54,906 nt of DNA from Pedobacter ginsenosidimutans (GCF_001442625.1 NZ_LMZQ01000042.1:1-54906); one strand, 5' to 3'. Shown: positions 17,457 to 25,641, counted from the stretch's first letter. Notes: generated from the letters alone by a model not told the origin. Numbers and translations: made by a program.

Positions 17457-18827
17457 CTATTTAAAATCAGGTATAGGAAATAGGTACCCGCCAAACAAAA
17501 TATACGACCATAACAAGGTCCAGAATATGTTAAATATTTGTGCTGTAACAAATGTAAATGCGGGTTTACCGCCCTGAAGTTTTACCAGTGATGAAAATTT
17601 AGCTTCCATACCGATCGAAATAAATGCGATTGCAAACCACACGGTGCGTAAGCCGTTTAAGGTTGGTCCAACGCTTTTTGCAGTTGTGGGTGATAACAGA
17701 AAAGAAAACACCAAAGATGCTGCTACAAAACCCAATACAAATTTTGGGAACCGCTCCCACACAATTTTCAACCCCGGGCGTTCTGCTTTAAGCTGCACGC
17801 CATCTTCACCTTTAGGTTTTTTATAGGCCCACCATATTGCAATAAAAAAAGCGGCCACACCAATAAAAACATTTTGCGAAAACTTGGCAATAACACCTGC
17901 TTTAACGGCTATTGGTCCAACCAGATCGCCTGCAGCAGTAACGGTTGCTGTTGTATCTAAGGTACCGCCCAGCCATGCCCCACCAATCACCTCAGGTATA
18001 TGAAAATACTTTACCGCCCAAGGCAGAATAATCATCATTGGGATAGCCATAATCAGTACCAGCGTGGTTACGTAAGATAATTTACGTTTATCACCATTAA
18101 TAGCTCCAGCAGCAACAATTGCTGCAGAAACACCACAAATAGATACTGCTGAGGCCAATATTACCCCAAATTCATCATCTACTTTTAACTTGCGGCTTAA
18201 CCACATCGAAAAAAACCAAACTACAGTAACAACAATAACAGCCTGTATTATACCAGGTAAACCAGCCTTAATCAAATCGGCCGATAAAATAGTGGTACCC
18301 AATATAACCAAACCTGTTTTAATATAAAACTCAGACCTTACTGCTTCTTTTAGCCAAGATGGCAACCTGATCAGGTTACCTAATGCGATACCGATAAGCA
18401 ATGCAAACACCACATATTCTAACCCAAAATAGGATACACTTTTATTGCCTCCGATAATAAAAGAAACGATAGCTAAAAAATAGATGAGTGCAAAACCGCC
18501 AGCAAACCGTACAACATTGCCACCTGATAAACCTATTGCTATTGAAGCTAAGGCCAGAAAAACTACCCCCATTTCAACAATTAACAATAAGTTGGATGCT
18601 GATAATATTTTACCCAAAAGGTCTTCGCTGGTTGCCCATTTAAATGCAGGTAAACTTATTACAGTACCATTGTTAGTTAAAAAAAGTACGGTAACAATAA
18701 TAATCGTTCCCAATATAACTGCCCACCAATCTTCGGTAAGTGATTGTAAAAATGTTTTCTTATCCGGGCTTATCCCAGCATCTGTTAAGGCTCCAGTAGT
18801 ATCGGTTGCGTTGTTTCGATTCGACAT
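17457..18827 (-). CDS. YeiH-family putative sulfate exporter
   Basis: A 456-residue integral membrane protein of the YeiH/UPF0324 family, annotated in databases as putative sulfate exporter. About ten or eleven hydrophobic segments follow a 35-residue soluble N terminus. Typical blocks are EYVVFALLIGIALGN, TGLVILGTTIL, GVILASAVSICGVSAAIVAAGAI split across two helices, and AWLGGTLDTTATV. The substrate is uncertain in the whole family. It appears monocistronic. Confidence 0.88.
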   Translation of the reverse strand: MSNRNNATDTTGALTDAGISPDKKTFLQSLTEDWWAVILGTIIIVTVLFLTNNGTVISLPAFKWATSEDLLGKILSASNLLLIVEMGVVFLALASIAIGLSGGNVVRFAGGFALIYFLAIVSFIIGGNKSVSYFGLEYVVFALLIGIALGNLIRLPSWLKEAVRSEFYIKTGLVILGTTILSADLIKAGLPGIIQAVIVVTVVWFFSMWLSRKLKVDDEFGVILASAVSICGVSAAIVAAGAINGDKRKLSYVTTLVLIMAIPMMIILPWAVKYFHIPEVIGGAWLGGTLDTTATVTAAGDLVGPIAVKAGVIAKFSQNVFIGVAAFFIAIWWAYKKPKGEDGVQLKAERPGLKIVWERFPKFVLGFVAASLVFSFLLSPTTAKSVGPTLNGLRTVWFAIAFISIGMEAKFSSLVKLQGGKPAFTFVTAQIFNIFWTLLWSYILFGGYLFPIPDFK

Positions 18828-19044
18828 AGTTGATTAATTTATGATGTTAATTTGATTTCAATTCTAAAAATATTGATGGATATGATTAATAAACAGTAAA
18901 TGAATACCCAATATCGAACTAAAGTAAATATTCAAGAGGATTTTATCCGTAACAAATATCTGACTTCACCTACACATTTTTATCAATAAGCCCTTTAAGT
19001 TAAAAACGTATCGCAAACCAATAGCTTAAAATAAATTCATTCAA

Positions 19045-19120
19045 TTGTCTAATTCAGGATTTAATTTGTCTGGTTCAGATCCATTCAACTGGTTTTTGGA
19101 CACTTTATGCAACATTTTTG
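19045..19120 (+). promoter_or_regulatory. LytTR-type operator and promoter, site A (DoxX-like gene)
   Basis: Two direct repeats, TTGTCTAATTCAG at 19045-19057 and TTGTCTGGTTCAG at 19066-19078, are 21 bp apart. The -7 box CATTTTTG starts at 19113, 47 bp after the start of the proximal repeat. The -33 element is poor, as expected for an activated promoter. The rest of the 18828-19142 gap shows nothing. Confidence 0.75.
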
Positions 19121-19142
19121 GGCAATACTTAAAAAAAATATT

Positions 19143-19538
19143 ATGACACTTAGAACGACAAAAACCATTTATTGGATCGGCGCCTCACTAACTTCGTTAT
19201 GGTTTGGCACCAGCGGAGTTTGTGAACTCACAAAAAACCCTATTGTTTGGGACATTACATTACAGCTGGGATATCCAGCGTACTTTATTTATGTACTTGG
19301 TGTTGCTAAATTAGCCGGAATCGCAGTTCTACTAATTCCCAACAAATTGTTAAGGTTAAAAGAATGGGTATTTGCAGGGATATTCTTTGATATCATTTTT
19401 GCATTCTGCTCAAAACTAATTGTGATTGGTCCACTGGCCACTATTGATGCCATTATAGCATTGGCTATCGTTACAATAACCTATCTGATGTTCCAAAAAC
19501 TTTATCCTACCAAATATTCAAATTTAACTGCTATTTAA
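19143..19538 (+). CDS. DoxX-like membrane protein
   Basis: A 131-residue protein with four transmembrane helices (about 8-26, 44-66, 76-95, 100-120) and the DoxX_2 pattern (WIGASLTSLWFGTSGV, YVLGVAKLAGIAVLL). DoxX relatives take part in membrane redox and thiol-stress systems. The start at 19143 is chosen because the -7 box of site A ends at 19120, which leaves the ATG at 19107 upstream of the transcript start. Membership in the LytTR regulon with DUF1223 and Ohr proteins suggests an oxidative-stress role (inference). Confidence 0.82.
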   Translation: MTLRTTKTIYWIGASLTSLWFGTSGVCELTKNPIVWDITLQLGYPAYFIYVLGVAKLAGIAVLLIPNKLLRLKEWVFAGIFFDIIFAFCSKLIVIGPLATIDAIIALAIVTITYLMFQKLYPTKYSNLTAI

Positions 19539-19572
19539 GATTTGAATAAATTCTAGTTAAATCAGTATCCAC

Positions 19573-19601
19573 AAAAAGAGCGCTAGTAGCGCTCTTTTTT
19601 T
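19573..19601 (+). terminator. Terminator after the DoxX-like gene
   Basis: AAAAA, perfect eight-base stem GAGCGCTA / TAGCGCTC (19578-19585 and 19587-19594), then seven T, 34 bp after the stop codon. Confidence 0.88.
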
Positions 19602-19795
19602 ATTAGTGATAAATTTTACCGGTCCAAGATCGGCAATCTACACAACAGCTAAACATCCAAGGCTGTGAACGCGCTATTAATCTCTTTGTTTGATGCTAAA
19701 GCACAGCGCGAATTGTTTTTAAATAGAAAAGTCGCCAAATATATAGCGACCTCCTAACGAATTAACATTGCTTATGAATTGCGACTAGATTTATG

Positions 19796-19969
19796 TTATA
19801 CAACTGGCTCATTCTCCAGTCCTTTCTGTTTTTTCTTTCCGATGCTCTGCACCATTTCACATTGCTGTGGATTTTTTTCAAATGGAGGGCTAACCAGAAA
19901 AAGTGTCGACATTAAGCTTGCCAATCCAACCAATAAACTGTTGGTTGTGGTATTTTGATGATTTTCCAT
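19796..19969 (-). CDS. Small membrane-associated ORF, 57 residues
   Basis: An ATG-started ORF 11 bp downstream of the DUF1223 gene on the same strand, so likely co-transcribed with it. It has a polar start (MENHQNTTTN), one hydrophobic segment (SLLVGLASLMSTLFLV, residues 11-26) and a polar tail with one Cys (QQCE) and a basic patch (GKKKQKG). No family recognised. Two other proteins of the same presumed regulon also start with MEN (hydrolase MENQNN, Ohr MENQNV). Confidence 0.55.
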   Translation of the reverse strand: MENHQNTTTNSLLVGLASLMSTLFLVSPPFEKNPQQCEMVQSIGKKKQKGLENEPVV

Positions 19970-19980
19970 GATAAGTATGA

Positions 19981-20763
19981 TTAAAAAGTTGTTGATGCAT
20001 TTACTGCTGAAATTGCGCCTGTTATTTTATGTTGAACCATTCCGATTACTTCCCATTTTTCAGCGTTGCTACCTTTAGGGATATTTAGTACTGCAGTTCC
20101 AGATTTTGCATCTTTTAGAGACAGTGTTAAGGTTTTCCGCACAATTTGAACATGAGATAATTTAAGGCCTGCATTCTCCCCACGCTGTACATGGGTGCTA
20201 CCGCCCTTTTGTACCAGTGCAAAAAGAAGATCGTCGCTAGCCTGAGTATCTTTGGTTTCATAATTTATTGTCAATTCCTCTCCATCTCTCTTGGTATCGA
20301 AGGCTAAACTGGCTGTATACTTTTTATTCAGAAGCTGTTTGTTAATGGCATTTCTCACCTCGCTTTCATTAGAACCTATAAATTCCTGAGCGCCGTTAAT
20401 AACCAATTGAGGGGTATAAACCTGTGCATTTAGCCAGGCACTATATTTTTTTTGCCTTTTTGTATTTTCCGGACTTCCAAAAACATCCTTCCAGCCTAAA
20501 TTATCAAAATAATCGACGTGATAACCAAGTACATACACCGGTTTCCCATTAGATTCTTTCTCTATTTTAGCCAGCAGTTCTTCTGCCGGCGGACAGCTTG
20601 AACATCCTTCTGACGTAAATAATTCCAAAACGGCAAAGCCTTTTCCATTAACGGGCTGCTCTATTTTTTTTTCTTGTGCAGATCCTACCCAAATAAATGC
20701 GCTAAGTGCTATTACCGCCACAATGACCGCATTTACGATCGCTATTCTTTTTAGTGTTTTCAT
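19981..20763 (-). CDS. DUF1223 thioredoxin-fold exported protein
   Basis: A 260-residue protein with a signal/anchor segment (about 8-28, VNAVIVAVIALSAFIWVGSA). The DUF1223 signature follows: VLELFTSEGCSSCPPAE with the CxxC redox pair, HVDYFDNLGWKDVF, QVYTPQLVINGAQEFIGS. The role is probably thiol-disulfide chemistry in the envelope, substrate unknown. The reading frame continues upstream to 20838, but the promoter box at 20784-20791 and operator repeats at 20826-20879 lie inside that extension, so the ATG at 20763 is the true start. Confidence 0.88.
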   Translation of the reverse strand: MKTLKRIAIVNAVIVAVIALSAFIWVGSAQEKKIEQPVNGKGFAVLELFTSEGCSSCPPAEELLAKIEKESNGKPVYVLGYHVDYFDNLGWKDVFGSPENTKRQKKYSAWLNAQVYTPQLVINGAQEFIGSNESEVRNAINKQLLNKKYTASLAFDTKRDGEELTINYETKDTQASDDLLFALVQKGGSTHVQRGENAGLKLSHVQIVRKTLTLSLKDAKSGTAVLNIPKGSNAEKWEVIGMVQHKITGAISAVNASTTF

Positions 20764-20783
20764 AATTTCTATTCTTTTTTTAT

Positions 20784-20879
20784 CAAAAATAAGCGGGTAG
20801 TATGCCTGAAATTCGGTGAAAATAGCTGAACCGGACAAATTGCCGGAAGAGTTAGACAGGAAGCCGATAAGTAAGACAA
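20784..20879 (-). promoter_or_regulatory. LytTR-type operator and promoter, site B (DUF1223 gene)
   Basis: Minus strand: three repeats, TTGTCTTACTTAT (20879-20867), CTGTCTAACTCTT (20859-20847) and TTGTCCGGTTCAG (20838-20826), spaced 20 and 21 bp. A perfect -7 box TATTTTTG begins at 20791, again 47 bp after the start of the proximal repeat. Confidence 0.8.
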
Positions 20880-20903
20880 ATTAGCTACGAGCATGCCCTA
20901 AAG

Positions 20904-20938
20904 CAAAAAAAGCCAGAAACAGATATCCGTTTCTGGCC
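20904..20938 (-). terminator. Terminator of the second LytS/LytTR operon
   Basis: Minus strand: perfect stem GCCAGAAAC / GTTTCTGGC around eight loop bases, followed by seven T, 40 bp after the regulator's stop codon. Confidence 0.9.
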
Positions 20939-20977
20939 AAGCTTGTTACCTAATAGCAGATAAACATGGGTTTTTCT

Positions 20978-21739
20978 TTACCTGTCTTCCATCCAGGAAA
21001 GAAAAGCAGGTGTTTTTTCCTTATTGATCAGCAACTTATCCGGAGTTTCAATCACCAGTTTAACAAACAATTTCCTTAAGAAATAATGTTCTATTTCTTT
21101 AATGGCTTTGAAGTTCACTAAATATTGGCGGTTAACCCTGAAGAACTGTTTAGACGATACCAATGCCATAATCTGATCAAGAGATTGATTTAATGCAAAC
21201 TCTTGTTTATCGAAGCACATAATGGTTGAAGCATCATTTCTGATATAAAAGAAAGCAATATTTTCGGTTTGAACGGTGGTATATTTCTGATTTTTAAACA
21301 CTAAAAAGCTCTCTTTTCCTACTGGACTGCTCAATTTTGTCAATAAATTACTTAAATCGGGGATTACCTTTTGCTGAAAAAAATTCTGAAGGCCGTCTAC
21401 CTTTTGAAAAGCGTCCTGAATATCTGTTTTGGAAAAGGGTTTTAATACATAATCTACTCCATTGCGTTTAAAAGCTTCTAACGAGTACTCATCGAAGGCT
21501 GTGCAGAACACAATAGGGCTGTTTACCTTAACCTGTTTAAATATTTCAAAACATAATCCATCTGCCAATTGAATATCCATAAATATCAAATCGGGCTGTG
21601 GCTGTTCTGACAACGCTTTTACAGATCCTTCGATACTCTGGTACTGCCCTACTATTTTTACATTGGGCCTTAGGCTCAAAATTATATTTTCGAGTGATTT
21701 AGCTGTTTTCAGCTCATCCTCAATGATGATGATGTTCAT
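20978..21739 (-). CDS. LytTR-family response regulator (second system)
   Basis: A 253-residue regulator. The receiver (about 1-120) has Glu7-Asp8, phospho-acceptor Asp55 (FMDIQL) and Lys in VLKPFS. The LytTR DNA-binding domain spans about 145-250 (ENIAFFYIRNDASTIM, FFRVNRQYLVNFKAI). It overlaps the kinase gene by 20 bp. The four operators A-D described here, one of them in front of its own operon, are its best candidate targets, because LytTR proteins bind direct repeats about two helix turns apart. Confidence 0.93.
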   Translation of the reverse strand: MNIIIIEDELKTAKSLENIILSLRPNVKIVGQYQSIEGSVKALSEQPQPDLIFMDIQLADGLCFEIFKQVKVNSPIVFCTAFDEYSLEAFKRNGVDYVLKPFSKTDIQDAFQKVDGLQNFFQQKVIPDLSNLLTKLSSPVGKESFLVFKNQKYTTVQTENIAFFYIRNDASTIMCFDKQEFALNQSLDQIMALVSSKQFFRVNRQYLVNFKAIKEIEHYFLRKLFVKLVIETPDKLLINKEKTPAFLSWMEDR

Positions 21740-22739
21740 GAATTAATGGGAGTTTAATTTTAAAAATTTGGCCATCGTTAATAATTTCGATTGGTTTTTC
21801 GAGAAGATGCTGGTAGCGCAACGTGATATTTTTTAGTCCAACCCCCAACGAGTTGTTATCGGCTGTTTTTAACCGGATAGGGTTTTCCAAAACAATTTGC
21901 CCATCTTCGGCATACAAGCTGATATGTAAAGGTTTATCCAATGAAACAACATTATGTTTGATACAGTTTTCGATTAACAGCTGCAGCGTAAAGGGAGGAA
22001 TTAAGGTGTGCAATATTTCTTCATTTAAGGTAGAAGTAAAACTAAAACCACCATCAAATCTTGCCTGTTGCAAAAATAAATATGCATTGAGTATTTCCAT
22101 TTCTTCCGAAACATGAATCAGATCTAATTTACGGCTCTCGAGGGTATATCGATAAAAATTAGAAAGCTTAAGGATAAAATCGACAGCCTCTTCGTCGCCA
22201 ATTTCTACCATAGCCTTTAGTGTATTGAGGCTATTAAAAAGGAAATGAGGATTAACCTGCTGCTTCAGCAATTCGTACTGAGCGCCTAAACTATCGCTTT
22301 TGATTTTCTCCAATTCCATATTCACCTGTTGATTTTCGTAATTTTGCTGTAACAGGTGGAGAAACATATAAAAAATTAAATTGATCAATATTCCCCTTAC
22401 TTCAACCATCAACATTACCGGACCGAAATTAATGTGCGAAAGGATCAACTGCTGAATCCATGCCAGGCAAAGCATAACGCCAATACCAATTAAAAGACTT
22501 TTAAATAACCTGGAGTAGGAAATCCCTTGTTTGTTGGGCCTGCTGCTTTTTAGCGACAGCATGTAAATATTCAAATACCACATCAACAAAGCAAATACTG
22601 AAGTAATACCCGCATTAACAGCGGCTTCGGCAGTATTAAAATGGTGCTCTGCAATTTGCGGAACAGAAGATAAAAGTCCAAGAAAAATAGAACTTACCCA
22701 GATAATAGCAGGCGAAATCTTTAAAGGGTTTTTGGTCAT
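21720..22739 (-). CDS. LytS-type sensor histidine kinase (second system)
   Basis: A 339-residue membrane kinase with four transmembrane segments (about 9-28, 38-60, 74-95, 105-128), no extra sensor domain, then the His_kinase domain with NPHFLFN (His near 163) and LLIENCIKHN (N box near 258), and a glycine box LGVGLKNI. The last residues are HEHHHH because the frame overlaps the regulator's ATGAACATCATCATCATT start. It is probably activated by a membrane-borne or envelope-stress signal and feeds its own operon. Confidence 0.93.
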   Translation of the reverse strand: MTKNPLKISPAIIWVSSIFLGLLSSVPQIAEHHFNTAEAAVNAGITSVFALLMWYLNIYMLSLKSSRPNKQGISYSRLFKSLLIGIGVMLCLAWIQQLILSHINFGPVMLMVEVRGILINLIFYMFLHLLQQNYENQQVNMELEKIKSDSLGAQYELLKQQVNPHFLFNSLNTLKAMVEIGDEEAVDFILKLSNFYRYTLESRKLDLIHVSEEMEILNAYLFLQQARFDGGFSFTSTLNEEILHTLIPPFTLQLLIENCIKHNVVSLDKPLHISLYAEDGQIVLENPIRLKTADNNSLGVGLKNITLRYQHLLEKPIEIINDGQIFKIKLPLIHEHHHH

Positions 22740-22838
22740 ATCAGTTTTTAGCCAGGCTAATTAGGTGGGTTGGGATAATCAAAAATAATATTTTTTTAAA
22801 TATGATGGCTGCACCACCTGTATCTCTTCTTTTTTCAC

Positions 22839-22914
22839 CTAAAGTAACCCCGCAAATCTTATAGTTAAACAATTTTAAGCCTGAACCAGACAGATTTGGC
22901 GCTTAAGTAGACAA
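22839..22914 (-). promoter_or_regulatory. LytTR-type operator and promoter, site C (kinase/regulator operon)
   Basis: Minus strand: repeats TTGTCTACTTAAG (22914-22902) and CTGTCTGGTTCAG (22893-22881), 21 bp apart. A -33 TTTA lies at 22869-22866 and a -7 box TACTTTAG begins at 22846, 47 bp after the start of the proximal repeat. This implies autoregulation. Confidence 0.75.
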
Positions 22915-23070
22915 TGCCAGGTTTAAATCAGCACAAGAATTGTGTTTTTTATTTCGGTAAGATCCCTGTTTCGTTAAAGTAATTAGCGAAACGCATAAAA
23001 GGCTAACAATAAAAAATGCATCAACACGATAGCCAACCCAAAATGAAGACCATTCCTTTGAATTCAATTA

Positions 23071-23167
23071 TTGTCTTACTCAGGGCTAACAATGTATAAG
23101 TCAAAACCTAATCTGTCTATTTCATCCCGAAAAGGCTAATCGCCTCTTTCTATCCGCATTAATTTTG
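23071..23167 (+). promoter_or_regulatory. LytTR-type operator and promoter, site D (hydrolase-Ohr operon)
   Basis: Three repeats in 21-bp register: TTGTCTTACTCAG (23071-23083), a weak ATGTATAAGTCAA (23092-23104) and CTGTCTATTTCAT (23113-23125). A perfect -7 box TAATTTTG starts at 23160, 47 bp after the start of the proximal repeat. With site C it fills the 475-bp divergent gap; nothing else is seen there. Confidence 0.78.
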
Positions 23168-23214
23168 ACATACTTAACAGAATAAAATATTAATCATCAA
23201 CAAATTTTAGAACT

Positions 23215-24264
23215 ATGGAAAATCAAAATAATTATAGCCGCCGACGCTTTTTAAGTGTAGCTGCTTTAACCGTGGCAGTTGCAGAACTTGGGGGGTTAAA
23301 CCTTTTGAATGCTAAAGAAATTACAAAAAACAAAACCAACAATAATAAAACGCAAAGCAATACATCTTTCGACACGATAAAACAGATTCATGCAGGCGTG
23401 CTAAATATGGGTTATGCAGAAAGCGGCCCAGCGGATGGCAAGCCCATTATACTGTTACACGGATGGCCCTATACAATTCATAGTTATGCTGATGTAGCCG
23501 CCTTGCTTTCTGCAGAAGGATACCGGGTAATTGTTCCACACCTTCGCGGCCATGGCAGTACACAGTTTCTTTCGCCAAAAACGCCAAGAAACGGACAACA
23601 ATCTGCTATTGCTGCAGATATTATAGCCTTAATGGATGCCTTAAAGATAGATAAAGCAGTAATTGGCGGCTTTGATTGGGGAGCAAGAACGGCAAATATT
23701 ATAGCTGCATTATGGCCTGAGCGCTGTAAAGCAATGGTTTCGGTAAGCGGATACCTCATTGGAAGCCAGGAGGCAAACCAAAAACCATTGTTGCCAAAAG
23801 CTGAATTATCATGGTGGTATCAATTCTATTTTGCAACTGAACGCGGCCGTTTAGGATATGAAGCTAACCGAAGAGATTTTGCTAAACTGATCTGGCAAAC
23901 CGCTTCTCCAGAATGGAAATTCACTGATGCCGTTTTCGAAAAATCAGCAGTTGAATTAAATAATCCAGATCATGTTGCTATTGTAATTCATAATTACAGG
24001 TGGAGATTGGGACTGGCGGAAGGGGAAGCGAAATATGATAAACACGAAAAAACACTAGCCACATTTCCAGCAATAACAGTTCCGACCATTACACTCGAAG
24101 GCGATGCCAATGGCGCTCCACATGGCAATCCAAGTAATTATGCAGCTAAGTTTAAAGGCAAATATGTGCACTACAATCTTAGTGGTGGCATTGGGCATAA
24201 TCTCCCTCAGGAAGCACCTAAGGCATTTGCAGATGCCATTATTCAAGCGGCAATGATGGCCTAA
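23215..24264 (+). CDS. Tat-exported alpha/beta hydrolase, epoxide-hydrolase-like
   Basis: A 349-residue enzyme with a Tat-type signal (SRRRFLSVAALTVAVAEL, residues 8-25). The alpha/beta-hydrolase core starts near residue 60: oxyanion motif LLHGWPY, nucleophile elbow GGFDWGAR where the nucleophile is Asp rather than Ser, and a C-terminal GHNLPQE with the catalytic His. An Asp nucleophile fits epoxide hydrolases and haloalkane or haloacetate dehalogenases. It is followed 50 bp later by ohr and preceded by operator site D. A role in detoxifying reactive organic compounds is an inference from this company. Confidence 0.88.
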   Translation: MENQNNYSRRRFLSVAALTVAVAELGGLNLLNAKEITKNKTNNNKTQSNTSFDTIKQIHAGVLNMGYAESGPADGKPIILLHGWPYTIHSYADVAALLSAEGYRVIVPHLRGHGSTQFLSPKTPRNGQQSAIAADIIALMDALKIDKAVIGGFDWGARTANIIAALWPERCKAMVSVSGYLIGSQEANQKPLLPKAELSWWYQFYFATERGRLGYEANRRDFAKLIWQTASPEWKFTDAVFEKSAVELNNPDHVAIVIHNYRWRLGLAEGEAKYDKHEKTLATFPAITVPTITLEGDANGAPHGNPSNYAAKFKGKYVHYNLSGGIGHNLPQEAPKAFADAIIQAAMMA

Positions 24265-24314
24265 TAAAACTACTCATCTTAAAAATTCAAATATTCGCAA
24301 TAAAATTTAAAAAA

Positions 24315-24773
24315 ATGGAAAATCAAAATGTAATCGAATCAGCAAATACGTTGAATGTAGTCATCAACAAAGTGCTTTATACTGGAAAAGTTCATGTAAG
24401 CGGTGGCCGTGAGGGCTTCGCAAAAAGTAGCGATGGAGTGCTTGACACCGCACTATCATCTCCAGGCAGTACAGGAAAAGGAACCAACCCTGAACAATTA
24501 TTTGCTGCAGGCTGGGCTGCATGTTTTATTGGTGCAATGAAACATAATGCCCCTCAACTTAAAATTGCACTTCCTGTAGATGCTGCAATTGATGCAGAAG
24601 TTGATCTGGCCTTGGCCGATAGTGGTTTTAACCTTCAGGCAAGGTTAAATGTGGTTTTACCTGGGCTTACCTACGAAGAAGCAAAAACAGTGGTTGAGGC
24701 GGCGCACCAAACCTGTCCATACTCTAAAGCTACCCGTGGTAATATCAATGTACAGATCAATGTGGCTATATAA
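24315..24773 (+). CDS. ohr: Organic hydroperoxide resistance protein (Ohr/OsmC family)
   Basis: A 152-residue thiol peroxidase that reduces organic hydroperoxides. Both active Cys contexts are present: AAGWAACFIGAMK near residue 74 and HQTCPYSKATRGN near residue 138. Further Ohr marks are VHVSGGREGFAKSSDG and GTNPEQLFAAG. The length is normal for Ohr. It is second in the operon behind the hydrolase. Usually ohr is controlled by the MarR-type OhrR; here control by a LytTR system is suggested instead. Confidence 0.95.
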   Translation: MENQNVIESANTLNVVINKVLYTGKVHVSGGREGFAKSSDGVLDTALSSPGSTGKGTNPEQLFAAGWAACFIGAMKHNAPQLKIALPVDAAIDAEVDLALADSGFNLQARLNVVLPGLTYEEAKTVVEAAHQTCPYSKATRGNINVQINVAI

Positions 24774-24785
24774 GCTATAAAAATC

Positions 24786-24824
24786 AAAAAAGCACTCCGG
24801 ATTTAAAATCTGGGGTGCTTTTTT
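24786..24824. terminator. Terminator between ohr and the Lrp-type gene
   Basis: A run of A, then AAAGCACTCCGGATTT / AATCTGGGGTGCTTT (two wobble or mismatch positions), then T6. It can serve both converging genes. Confidence 0.85.
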
Positions 24825-24847
24825 AATTTATAAATTTAATGATCTTA

Positions 24848-25315
24848 CTATACAGGTAAAGCGGTTTCGCGTTTAGCCTGTGTAATTACAAGTGAACTGT
24901 TAAGGGTGCCTATATTATCCAAACGACCAAATTTATTAATTAGAAAATCGTTGTAAGCGATCATATTTCTTGCAACAACCTTTAGCATAAAATCAAAGCC
25001 TCCTGTTGTATGGTAACATTCCAGCACTTCATCGAGTTTGCTTACCTCCTGCTGAAATAACCGGAAGGCATTAACAGAATGATTGGTAAGCTGAACCTGT
25101 AAATAGGATATCATACAGTTCTCAAATTTATTAGGGTCGATCAATGCTACTACGGAAGAAATAAATCCTAAACGTTCTAAGCGTTTTACACGTTCCTGAA
25201 TGGGTGATTTTGACAAATGTAGCATAGCAGCCAGTTCCTTATAGGTTAGCCTTGCATCTTTTTGTAATAGTGTTAAAATATCTCTGTCTGTTTGGTCAGG
25301 GGTGTATAATTCCAT
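24848..25315 (-). CDS. Lrp/AsnC-family transcriptional regulator
   Basis: A 155-residue DNA-binding protein. The N-terminal helix-turn-helix (about 5-60) reads TDRDILTLLQKDARLTYKEL then SKSPIQERVKRLERLGFI; the C-terminal RAM ligand-binding domain follows (about 68-148, CYHTTGGFDFMLKVVARN). It likely senses an amino acid. It has its own -7 box at 25369-25376. Its targets are not evident. Confidence 0.93.
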   Translation of the reverse strand: MELYTPDQTDRDILTLLQKDARLTYKELAAMLHLSKSPIQERVKRLERLGFISSVVALIDPNKFENCMISYLQVQLTNHSVNAFRLFQQEVSKLDEVLECYHTTGGFDFMLKVVARNMIAYNDFLINKFGRLDNIGTLNSSLVITQAKRETALPV

Positions 25316-25368
25316 TATAGTGGTTAGTCTATTTATTTCTTTTCTAGGCTTAGTTTATAATGAATATC

Positions 25369-25376
25369 CAAATATA
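25369..25376 (-). promoter_or_regulatory. -7 box of the Lrp-type gene
   Basis: Minus-strand TATATTTG, a perfect TAnnTTTG, 54 bp before the ATG. No exact -33 TTTG is found. Confidence 0.45.
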
Positions 25377-25554
25377 TAAATACTCTCCGTTAAACCCTTA
25401 AGCGGAACATAAAAAAAAGAACAAAATTTTGGTAAAAAGTATAATTAAAACTACCCACAGAATTAAATTCCGAAAAAGCCTATTCAACAGGACATTTTCC
25501 GTATTTAGCAGCCACCTTCGTTTTAATTGTCAATCCGACAGATATTTGTTTAAC

Positions 25555-25641
25555 GAATGAAACAACTGCTAGCCAGCAGTGCGTTGATTTAGTTTAGTTA
25601 ATGATAACAAGAGCGCCAGCGCGATGCTGGCTCTTTTGCTT
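25555..25641 (+). ncRNA. Candidate small RNA with two hairpins
   Basis: In the 593-bp gap 25316-25908 a promoter-like pair (TTCG at 25517-25520, GATATTTG at 25541-25548) is followed by hairpin ACTGCT-AGCC-AGCAGT (25565-25580) and a terminator-like hairpin GCCAGC-GCGAT-GCTGGC (25615-25631) with T-rich tail TCTTTTGCTTTTT. No ORF is served by this terminator, so a short stand-alone RNA of about 85 nt is the simplest reading. Confidence 0.35.

Noticed and set aside
20764..20838. N-terminal extension of the DUF1223 protein
   Set aside because: It covers a perfect -7 box and an operator repeat; the ATG at 20763 directly precedes a good signal sequence.
23018..23101. 27-residue plus-strand ORF in the divergent LytTR control region
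   Set aside because: It overlaps operator site D and lies upstream of the promoter box; no sign of coding.
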